A stretch of DNA of 14,647 nucleotides, from assembly GCA_019237515.1 (NCBI GenBank), contig JAFAGX010000486.1, positions 1-14,647 of the forward strand. The letters are read 5' to 3'. The notes below the pieces were generated by a model. It was given only the letters and a program-made list of their open reading frames with translations. It was not told the origin of the DNA and ran no database searches. This document shows, one piece after another, positions 7,230 through 13,738 of the stretch (the first letter of the stretch is position 1; each line of letters starts with the position of its first letter). Position numbers and translations under genes: made by a program. This stretch comes from Acidobacteriaceae bacterium. GTDB lineage: Bacteria > Acidobacteriota > Terriglobia > Terriglobales > SbA1.

Positions 7230-8420
7230 TTATCGAGTGGGACTGAGATCGCTGTAGTATTTCACGCCGGCTTGTCGCGGTTCGCCGAAAATATGGCGTG
7301 TCTCGGAGCGGACGCCATATCGAACAACAGTATTCTTCGCGATGAGGCCAGCGTCTTCAGATGTAACTCTTGCGGCGGCACTCGATGTTTTCGGCACCTT
7401 GGCTGAATTTGCAGATACCTGCGGCGCCTGCACTTTGGCTGATGCCGAAAGCGATGGATGCGGGGCGGGACTGGATCCATCTGCAGCGGTGGTACCGGCT
7501 TCCACATTGTGAAACGGCACAGGTTGCGATGACAAACTCGATCCGTTTAACAGGTGCGCTGGCAACGGCGAGAAGCGGTGGAAGGTCGACGTAAATAGGA
7601 GCGCAACGGCAGCCAACGCCGCTGTGACTGTGGCGATTCTCACAAAGCGTCGATCGTTAAAATTGATCGCATTGCTGGCTCTGTTCATGAACTGGCGAGC
7701 GCTGCTAAAAAGTGCTTTGTAGGTTGCGTTTCGTTCAGGGATTTGTGTTTGCAGGGAAACGTTTGAAGAAGGGGCCTGTTCATTCGCTAGTTGCCAAATT
7801 GGCCAGTCGGAACCGGTGTCGGCAATCGACTCCCGCGCGACTTGAGAATCGACGCTCGTTGCCTGTCTGTCATTCTGCCTTTGTGTGAGTGAATCGGAAT
7901 CAGTTTGCGTTGGAGCCTGGTTCAGCAGTGTTGCATCTTGCAACTGACAGTGTTCGACAGCATGCTTGTTCTCCTGTTGTGGCAGAGGCGGGCCAACCTC
8001 AGCATTGTCGAATAAATCGAAAATAGACGTTACGTGTATGTCTCCGGGCTCCTGCTCGGAACACGGGGGAACCAGCCCGCCGACGCTAGCAAGATCTGAG
8101 TCACCTTCCGCGACTTTCACGTTCGGCGGAACTTCGATGTCGGCAGCAGTAGCTGAACGATTCTCTTCCTTGGTGCGTGCGGCCGGCAGGATGATATCGG
8201 GAGCGACGACCAGGCAAGCATCTCGTTCTTGTGCAAGGATTGCCATGGCTTTGTCTAGCACTTCTTCAAGGGAACATTCCTCGAGGGCGATCTCCAGATG
8301 GGCGGCAGACGAAGATGGTGTTCCTGCGGCAATGATTTCAGTTTCAAAATCGCGCGCACGAAGTTGCTGTGCTAGTCCCTCTGCCGCTTGCTGTTCACCG
8401 ATAATGCGGACTAATGACAT
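7230..8420 (-). CDS. Single-pass membrane protein of unknown function
   Basis: I do not recognise a named family for this 396-residue protein. Residues 1-78 look like a small alpha/beta domain: a first strand MSLVRIIG, a helix at 11-22, a second strand FETEIIA, and a later hydrophobic strand ACLVVAPDII (68-77). Residues 80-255 are polar, low in predicted structure and rich in Ser, Gln, Asp and Thr. One transmembrane helix lies at about 262-280, preceded by basic residues R257, R258 and R261, which predicts an N-in/C-out topology. The external tail of about 115 residues is rich in Ala, Pro and Ser and ends in KNTVVRYGVRSETRHIFGEP and a VKYYSDL motif; I recall similar tails in acidobacterial membrane proteins. 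It could be a scaffold or sensor, but no function can be assigned. It is convergent with polX and lies downstream of the M28 peptidase on the same strand with a 154-base gap. Confidence 0.8.
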   Translation of the reverse strand: MSLVRIIGEQQAAEGLAQQLRARDFETEIIAAGTPSSSAAHLEIALEECSLEEVLDKAMAILAQERDACLVVAPDIILPAARTKEENRSATAADIEVPPNVKVAEGDSDLASVGGLVPPCSEQEPGDIHVTSIFDLFDNAEVGPPLPQQENKHAVEHCQLQDATLLNQAPTQTDSDSLTQRQNDRQATSVDSQVARESIADTGSDWPIWQLANEQAPSSNVSLQTQIPERNATYKALFSSARQFMNRASNAINFNDRRFVRIATVTAALAAVALLFTSTFHRFSPLPAHLLNGSSLSSQPVPFHNVEAGTTAADGSSPAPHPSLSASAKVQAPQVSANSAKVPKTSSAAARVTSEDAGLIAKNTVVRYGVRSETRHIFGEPRQAGVKYYSDLSPTR

Positions 8421-8470
8421 TGAATCTTGCCGAAATGTAAGCGCTTGGTTCTGCTGGATCCGTGCAGCGC

Positions 8471-8576
8471 AAGGATTTTAGATGCGTCGATTTGAGACCT
8501 CGACGCGTCTGCAGTATCAATGAATCAAGATTTGGAAGCCCACCCTGAGAGAAAAAGTACTTACAGCAAAATCCTT
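8471..8576 (-). repeat. Outer 9-base inverted repeat enclosing the hairpin
   Basis: AAGGATTTT (8471-8479) and AAAATCCTT (8568-8576) are perfect reverse complements separated by 88 bases. The first arm directly abuts the 8480-8510 hairpin, so a minus-strand transcript could stack the two helices. The second arm overlaps the TAA stop of the peptidase gene. It may be a structured RNA element, an mRNA-stabilising fold, or coincidence. Confidence 0.35.
8480..8510. repeat. Inverted repeat/hairpin in the 8421-8574 intergenic gap
   Basis: The arms 8480-8490 and 8500-8510 (AGATGCGTCGA and TCGACGCGTCT) pair over 11 bases with one G-T wobble around a 9-base loop. Neither side is followed by a T-tract in either direction, so it is not a standard intrinsic terminator. 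It lies between the M28 peptidase stop and the start of the unknown membrane protein, both on the minus strand. Confidence 0.5.
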
Positions 8577-10746
8577 AATGCCAGTTACTCAGGACCTTGG
8601 CGCTGCGGTTCAGGGCGGCTGCGAGAGTAGACAGCTGCTGTTGGGTGCGGCTGAGATCGTGCTGATCGATTGCCTCGTTTACGCCTGGAATTACTACCGC
8701 TGCGTATCCCGTGTATCTCCCGGGAGCGTAAATGGAATGATGAAACCACGGCCTCTCCGGCAGGCCCTCAGGTATCAGGAGAGCGCGTTCCGCGCGGGCC
8801 AAGGTCTCATTCAATGCGAGCGGATCAGAAGGAGGATGCAGTTGGTGTTGCAGGATTTTGGACCCAACCTGGACAAGACGATTTGCCGCGTGCGTAACCT
8901 CGCCAAAACTTAGCGCACGAGCACCGAACTGGAGCTCAGCCTTTTTCTTCGCCAGATCGATATACGACTCCACTTCTTGACCATATTCGTGATAGTCGAG
9001 GGGAAGAACATCAACCTCCACCATGCGGAGAATCTGGAGTCCGAAGATGCGGGCCATTTGCTGCTCATAGAGAAAATCCGGATCGCCGAATCTCTTGAAC
9101 CAGGTGAAATCGTCAAAAGTCGAATGATAAACACCGTAGGATCCGGTGGAACTGATGTCGGTTGAAGGGACGCCGAGATGCTGCAGGAAAACAGTGTAAT
9201 CAGAACCGCTTCCCAGATCGCCCACGAGCACATCAGACTTGATTTGCGCGGCCGGAACCCGCCGAACGTCCGCGACCGCATCCGTAGGCTCTTGGTTGGA
9301 ACTGCCCCCGGGCCGGTTCTCGGCTTGCCACTGGTTGTAGACTGTACCACCCTTCGGGCTGGGAACGGCTTTGGTGATCTCGCGTAAAAAACGCTTGAGG
9401 CTGGGCACCGACGACGCACCAAACTTTGGGCCGGACACCGCAACATCCATATTGAAATAGGCGTCTGCTGTGTTTAGCTCAGATTCGTGTTGTTCGCCCC
9501 ATTCCGTCGAGCCGATCAGGCCTTCTTCCTCGGCATCCCAGCTGCCGATGACGATCGTACGTTTCGGTTTCCAGCCGGACTTCAACAACACACCGATCCC
9601 GTGCACCGCTTCCAGCATCGCCGCTGTGCCGCTGTTGGGATCAACCGCGCCATAAACCCAGGCGTCGCGATGATTGCCTGCGACCACCCACTCATCTGGA
9701 AATTGTGTGCCAGAAACCCGGCCGATCACGTCCCATATGGTTCGAAACTGATAATTCTGCTTGAGATGAATTTTCAGTTTCACGGGGCCGGGACCTGTGT
9801 GGTAAGTGAATGGCAGCGCCCCCTGCCAATCGCGCGGCGAGGTGGGGCCGCCCAGGTGTTCAAGGATCGGCCATGCGTCGCCATAGGAAAGCGGAGTGGT
9901 CGGAATCGTGGGTAGTTGGGCGGACTGATTCGGCGGAATACGTTTTTCATCTGGCAGAGAAGCTAGGGATGCGACGCCTGGCGTAGTCGGGTCTCCAGGG
10001 AACTCGAACATATAACCGATGGAGCCGCGCTGCACTGCCGTGTCTGGGCGCCATGGACCTTTGGGATACATGTCGCCGCGCCGCCAACCGTCATCCGCGG
10101 GGTCGGAATAGATGATCAGGCCCGCGGCCCCGTGTTGCTGGGCCACTAGCGCTTTGACTCCCCGGAAGTTCTCGCCATATCGGGCTACTACGATTTTGCC
10201 CTTCACATCGACTTTGAGTTGTTTGAGCTTTTCGAAATCTTGCGGCGAGCCGTAATTCGCATAGACCACTTCAGCTTCTGCGTCGCCCGAGGGAGACATA
10301 CCGCTGTATGGCATCACAACCCGTGGGTCATCGCCGGATGCGTCGCCATCCACGTGCTCGCGCGCAGGACCATGCATGTGAACGCCGGCGGGCGCAGTGA
10401 TGTCTACACTGATTTCCGAGGGATAATTCATCCAGACTCGATATTCGACTTCTTCAGTGTCAAGGCCGGCGGAGCGGAATTGTTCCGCTACGTAGTCGGC
10501 AGTCGCTTTGTCTTCGGGGGAGCCCGCGATGTGAGGCGCTTGAGTCAGAATCCTCAAATGTTTCTCTGCAAGCTTTGGATCAGGCACAGCTAGAAACTGA
10601 CGTTCAAGTTCGCACTCAGCGGCCGAATCCCTGAAGCCAAAGATTTTGCCGTGTGGCCCGGCGCAACCGTCAGGTGATTGGCCACGGTCGTTTGTAGCTC
10701 CGGCGAACAGAAGAGTAGTGAAAAGAAGAAACGTGGCGATCTTCAT
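8575..10746 (-). CDS. Secreted M28 metallopeptidase, glutamate carboxypeptidase II/transferrin-receptor type
   Basis: This 723-residue protein has a signal peptide (MKIATFLLFTTLLFAGA), a protease-associated domain within about 150-330 (KGKIVVARYGENFRGVKAL), a zinc peptidase core and a C-terminal transferrin-receptor-like dimerisation domain from about 600. By alignment with human GCPII, the two-zinc site is complete: H359 in GNHRD, bridging D369 in VDPNSG, E407 in WDAEEEG, D434 and H541 in VYHSTFDD, with E406 as the general base. It should remove residues from peptides outside the cytoplasm, in the periplasm or after export. The arginine patch and one S1' lysine of human GCPII are not conserved, so N-acetyl-aspartyl-glutamate or folate-type substrates are doubtful. 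The frame is open to 10860, but Met at 10746 gives the signal peptide. It diverges from the methyltransferase gene. Confidence 0.93.
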   Translation of the reverse strand: MKIATFLLFTTLLFAGATNDRGQSPDGCAGPHGKIFGFRDSAAECELERQFLAVPDPKLAEKHLRILTQAPHIAGSPEDKATADYVAEQFRSAGLDTEEVEYRVWMNYPSEISVDITAPAGVHMHGPAREHVDGDASGDDPRVVMPYSGMSPSGDAEAEVVYANYGSPQDFEKLKQLKVDVKGKIVVARYGENFRGVKALVAQQHGAAGLIIYSDPADDGWRRGDMYPKGPWRPDTAVQRGSIGYMFEFPGDPTTPGVASLASLPDEKRIPPNQSAQLPTIPTTPLSYGDAWPILEHLGGPTSPRDWQGALPFTYHTGPGPVKLKIHLKQNYQFRTIWDVIGRVSGTQFPDEWVVAGNHRDAWVYGAVDPNSGTAAMLEAVHGIGVLLKSGWKPKRTIVIGSWDAEEEGLIGSTEWGEQHESELNTADAYFNMDVAVSGPKFGASSVPSLKRFLREITKAVPSPKGGTVYNQWQAENRPGGSSNQEPTDAVADVRRVPAAQIKSDVLVGDLGSGSDYTVFLQHLGVPSTDISSTGSYGVYHSTFDDFTWFKRFGDPDFLYEQQMARIFGLQILRMVEVDVLPLDYHEYGQEVESYIDLAKKKAELQFGARALSFGEVTHAANRLVQVGSKILQHQLHPPSDPLALNETLARAERALLIPEGLPERPWFHHSIYAPGRYTGYAAVVIPGVNEAIDQHDLSRTQQQLSTLAAALNRSAKVLSNWH

Positions 10747-10801
10747 GCCAGATCCAGAACGGCACAAGCTGGCCTTCATGTTAGCGCAAAGCGTCTGGCT
10801 A

Positions 10802-10831
10802 ATGGCAGGTCTCGAACCGCACCGATACACT
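10802..10831 (+). promoter_or_regulatory. Candidate promoter giving a leaderless methyltransferase mRNA
   Basis: ATGGCA (10802-10807, four of six matches to TTGACA) and TACACT (10826-10831, four of six matches to TATAAT) are 18 bases apart. The hexamer ends 6 bases before ATG 10838, so transcription would begin at or next to the start codon. No Shine-Dalgarno sequence is visible. The layout repeats that before the Nudix gene. Confidence 0.4.
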
Positions 10832-10837
10832 GTTCTG

Positions 10838-11605
10838 ATGACCGTAAGCGATGCCACCAAGCGATTTTCGTCTCGGGTGAACGACTATGTTCGTTACCGT
10901 CCGGGATATCCGCCCGAAGTAATTTCGCTCCTGCAAACCGAATGTGGTCTGAAGCGAGAACACATAGTGGCCGATATTGCTTCCGGCACGGGAATTTTTA
11001 CGCGAATGCTCTTGGAAAATGGCAACCGGGTTTTCGCGGTTGAACCGAATCCAGAAATGCGGACGGCTGGAGAAGCTTTTCTGGCGGGATTGTCGAAGTT
11101 CACGAGCGTGGCCGGAACTGCAGAGGCTACAACGCTGCCGCCGCAAAGTATGGATTTCGTCACCGCCGCACAGGCGGCGCATTGGTTCGATCGGCGGAAG
11201 GCTCGGGGAGAATTCGTTCGAATCCTCAAACCAGGAGGCTGGACCGTGCTGGTGTGGAACGAACGAAAAACTGATGGAACTCCCTTCCTGCGCGAGTACG
11301 AGCAGTTACTCCTGACATATGGCACTGATTACCGCGAAGTGCGGCATGAGCGGACGACGGCGGAGATAACCGAGTTCTTCGCGCCATCAACATTCAAAGA
11401 ACAGATTTTTGCGACGAGCCAGGAGCTTGACCATCCTTCGCTGAAAGGACGCCTGGTGTCATCCTCGTATACGCCTCAGGCTGGGCATCCAAATTACGCA
11501 CCCATGCTCGCAGAACTGCTGCGAATGTTCGAAGCGCACCAGGCGAATGGACGCGTGTCCCTGGTCTATGACACACGCGTGTTTTATGGTCAGCTAAGTT
11601 GGTGA
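10838..11605 (+). CDS. Class I SAM-dependent methyltransferase
   Basis: This 255-residue protein has a Methyltransf_11/25-like Rossmann fold. Motif I is VADIASGTGIF (44-54), with the acidic residue at the end of strand 2 in VEPNPEM (E69), then the AAQAAHWFD block (110-118) and the ILKPGGWTVLVW strand (129-140). The N-terminal FSSRVNDYVRYRPGYP is common in small-molecule methyltransferases of the trans-aconitate/Crg1-like group, but the substrate is unknown. The frame is open back to 10646; those codons overlap the divergent peptidase gene and are not family-like. I chose ATG 10838 (MTVSDATKRF); ATG 10802 (MAGLEPHRY) is an alternative. Its TGA directly abuts the stop of the DinB-family gene on the other strand. 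No metabolic context helps assign the substrate. Confidence 0.9.
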   Translation: MTVSDATKRFSSRVNDYVRYRPGYPPEVISLLQTECGLKREHIVADIASGTGIFTRMLLENGNRVFAVEPNPEMRTAGEAFLAGLSKFTSVAGTAEATTLPPQSMDFVTAAQAAHWFDRRKARGEFVRILKPGGWTVLVWNERKTDGTPFLREYEQLLLTYGTDYREVRHERTTAEITEFFAPSTFKEQIFATSQELDHPSLKGRLVSSSYTPQAGHPNYAPMLAELLRMFEAHQANGRVSLVYDTRVFYGQLSW

Positions 11606-12145
11606 TTAAGAGCTATGCCCGGCGCACTGCATTACGCCGAGAAATTTGCTCCAGGGACCGACGGCATCCCGATATTGATGTGCCATCGTTCTTGAAATCT
11701 GGTGCAGGTGCGTTAAATCATGACCCACCCAAGCCGCCAATAACTCGGAGAGGGTCACAGGCCCCAGCGCAGGATGTCTTCCGCGCCGAGCGAAGTCGGT
11801 TCCCTGCAGATTTAGTGACCGCAACTCGTCCAAATTTTTTTCACGTGCATGTGCGAACTCATCCAACAGGTTAGGTAACGACTTCCCTTGGCTCTCTCGC
11901 TCTTGTGCCCACCGATCAAAGGGGACAAAGCTTTGAGTTTCCCCGTGTTCCAGGATCATCTTCACGCGAGGCATCCAATCCGTGTGTTCCCCATGGATTA
12001 AATGGCCGATAACGTCATAAGGACTCCAGGTCTTCTCGCCTTCGTTGCTGGATGTCCACGCTTCGGGTAAATCGCGCAAAAGAGCATTCAGTGCAGCCGG
12101 TGTGCGGCTGAGAAGCGCAATGGTGTATTCCAGATTTTGGTTCAT
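11606..12145 (-). CDS. DinB/YfiT-like four-helix metal-binding protein
   Basis: This 179-residue protein has the DinB-superfamily layout: helix 1 with the LNALLRDLPEAW segment, an early histidine in VIGHLIHGE (H48, with H51 nearby), and the late HDLTHLHQI motif with H142 and H146. Together these form the predicted three-histidine metal site of the fold. Related enzymes include mycothiol- and bacillithiol-dependent transferases and maleylpyruvate isomerase-like proteins; many members have no known function. A thiol transferase or detoxification role is possible but not shown. The start at 12145 (MNQNLEYTIALL) has no visible Shine-Dalgarno sequence. It converges on the methyltransferase gene with zero spacer and diverges from the decarboxylase gene across 122 bases. 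Confidence 0.88.
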   Translation of the reverse strand: MNQNLEYTIALLSRTPAALNALLRDLPEAWTSSNEGEKTWSPYDVIGHLIHGEHTDWMPRVKMILEHGETQSFVPFDRWAQERESQGKSLPNLLDEFAHAREKNLDELRSLNLQGTDFARRGRHPALGPVTLSELLAAWVGHDLTHLHQISRTMAHQYRDAVGPWSKFLGVMQCAGHSS

Positions 12146-12227
12146 AGTGATTGAAGCCGAGCGTCCGGGGACTGATCAGTGTGCAGCCCAGTCGCATAGA
12201 TGCGCAGCGCTGTAGAAACGATCCGCG

Positions 12228-12233
12228 TAAAAT
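12228..12233 (+). promoter_or_regulatory. Candidate -10 element (TAAAAT) for the decarboxylase
   Basis: TAAAAT matches five of six -10 consensus bases within the 122-base divergent region. No good -35 hexamer is seen 16-18 bases upstream. A start near 12240 would give a leader of about 28 bases containing the GGAGG at 12259-12263. Confidence 0.3.
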
Positions 12234-12256
12234 GGCGTTTATGTTTTAGAGCGAAC

Positions 12257-12295
12257 ATGGAGGCGGAGTGCCGGAACAAAATTCGTTTCACATGA
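12257..12295 (+). other. Possible 12-codon upstream ORF overlapping the decarboxylase start
   Basis: An ATG at 12257 opens a 12-residue frame (MEAECRNKIRFT) whose TGA at 12293-12295 overlaps the in-frame decarboxylase ATG at 12292 as ATGA. This is the geometry of translational coupling. It contains the GGAGG used to argue for GTG 12268. A weak AGAG lies 5 bases upstream. A short frame this size can easily arise by chance. Confidence 0.25.
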
Positions 12296-13719
12296 ATCCC
12301 GAGGAGTTCCGTCGGAACGGGCATGCCGTTGTGGACTGGATCGCGGACTACTACTCCAGAATCGAATCGTATCCGGTGCTTTCGCGCGCCGAACCAGGGC
12401 AAATCCGCAACTCGTTGGCTGCGCCCCCGCCCTCTCACGGAGAACCCTTCACACAAATTCTTCAAGATGTCGAGGCGCTGATTATCCCCGGTATCACGCA
12501 TTGGCAATCGCCAAATTTCTACGCGTTTTTTCCCTGTAATGCCTCCGGACCAGCGATTCTGGGTGACTTGCTTTCGTCTGGATTAGGAATCCAGGGAATG
12601 CTGTGGGCAACCAGCCCGGCGTGCACGGAACTGGAAACGCATGTGCTTGATTGGCTGGTGGAGATGCTCGGGCTACCAGAGAAATTTCTGTCGACGAACT
12701 CTGGAGGCGGCGTGATTCAGGACACAGCTTCCAGCGCTTCGCTTTGTGCGTTGCTCGCAGCACGCGAGAGGGCAACAGTTTTTGCCAGCAATCGGCGTGG
12801 CTGCGATGGAAAACTGGTCGCATACACCTCAACTCAGGCGCATTCTTCCGTAGAAAAGGATGTGCAAATCGCCGGGATTGGTCGAGATAATCTGCGGCTG
12901 ATTGAGGTCGACGAAAAATTTGCGATGCGCCCTGACGCGCTCGCGGCACAAATTGATAAGGATCGAAAGGCGGGCCTGATGCCTTGTTTTGTTTCGGCGA
13001 CGGTCGGAACAACTTCGTCGAACGCTATTGATCCCATACCTGAGATCGGGAAAAGTTGCAAAGAAAACAATCTCTGGTTGCACGTGGACGCGGCTATGTC
13101 TGGCACGGCCGCACTCTGTCCCGAGTTTCGCCACATTCACAAAGGGCTGGAATTTGCGGACAGCTATTGCTTCAATCCCCACAAATGGATGTTCACCAAT
13201 TTCGATTGCGACTGCTTCTGGGTGGCCGATCGCGCAGCTTTGATCAAGACGCTCAGCATCCAACCGGAGTATTTGAAGAACAAAGCAACCGAGTCGGGGG
13301 CGGTTTTCGATTACCGTGACTGGCAGATTCCGCTGGGACGGCGTTTCCGCTCGCTGAAGTTGTGGTTTGTCATCCGCCATTATGGGGTCGAGGGCTTGCA
13401 GCACCACGTCCGACAACACATTCAATTGGCGCAGGAATTCGCCTCTCGGGTGAAGGCCGATAGTCGCTTTGAACTGGCGGCTCCTGTTCCGCTCAATCTG
13501 GTCTGTTTTCGCCACAAGGCCGGAGATACTGCCAATCAGACGCTTATGGATCGGCTGAATCGCAGCGGAGATTTGTATCTGACCCACACAAAATTGAACG
13601 ATCGCGTGACACTTCGATTCTGCGTGGGGCAGACGAATACTGAGGCGCGTCACGTGCGTCGCGCCTGGGAGAGAATTCAGGAAGAAGCGGCTGCCCTGGC
13701 GTCCAGCAAAACTGCCTAG
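12268..13719 (+). CDS. Aromatic-L-amino-acid decarboxylase family, PLP-dependent (group II)
   Basis: This cytoplasmic enzyme of up to 483 residues closely follows animal DOPA decarboxylase. It shows ITHWQSPNFYAFFP (76-89), WATSPACTELETHVLDWL (113-130), H192 in AHSSVEK (stacks on PLP), D274 in HVDAAMSG, the Schiff-base lysine K306 in NPHKWMF, and YRDWQIPLGRRFRSLK (349-364). Y335 in EYLKNKA corresponds to the catalytic-loop tyrosine that distinguishes decarboxylases from aldehyde synthases, so amine formation from Phe, Tyr, Trp or DOPA is predicted; the preferred substrate is not readable. GTG 12268 follows GGAGG (12259-12263) by 4 bases, but ATG 12292 (MNPEEFRRNG) aligns with residue 1 of human DDC (MNASEFRRRG) and is a serious alternative. 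It appears monocistronic, ending 19 bases from the convergent gene. Confidence 0.94.
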   Translation: MPEQNSFHMNPEEFRRNGHAVVDWIADYYSRIESYPVLSRAEPGQIRNSLAAPPPSHGEPFTQILQDVEALIIPGITHWQSPNFYAFFPCNASGPAILGDLLSSGLGIQGMLWATSPACTELETHVLDWLVEMLGLPEKFLSTNSGGGVIQDTASSASLCALLAARERATVFASNRRGCDGKLVAYTSTQAHSSVEKDVQIAGIGRDNLRLIEVDEKFAMRPDALAAQIDKDRKAGLMPCFVSATVGTTSSNAIDPIPEIGKSCKENNLWLHVDAAMSGTAALCPEFRHIHKGLEFADSYCFNPHKWMFTNFDCDCFWVADRAALIKTLSIQPEYLKNKATESGAVFDYRDWQIPLGRRFRSLKLWFVIRHYGVEGLQHHVRQHIQLAQEFASRVKADSRFELAAPVPLNLVCFRHKAGDTANQTLMDRLNRSGDLYLTHTKLNDRVTLRFCVGQTNTEARHVRRAWERIQEEAAALASSKTA

Positions 13720-13738
13720 TGGCAGAAATGGCGCGACC

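Noticed and set aside
7966..8481. 171-codon open frame on the + strand opposite the unknown membrane protein
   Set aside because: Ser/Arg-rich composition typical of an antisense shadow, with no recognisable domain; the minus-strand frame has a coherent topology.
10747..10860. 38-codon extension of the M28 peptidase upstream of Met 10746
   Set aside because: It would precede a clear signal peptide and occupies the divergent promoter region.
12171..12180. Ten-base palindrome ACTGATCAGT in the DinB/decarboxylase divergent region
   Set aside because: A lone 10-base palindrome without a second copy or an adjacent regulator gene is not enough to call an operator.
12829..13653. 274-codon minus-strand open frame inside the decarboxylase gene
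   Set aside because: It is antisense to a gene with all catalytic motifs intact and shows no recognisable protein features.
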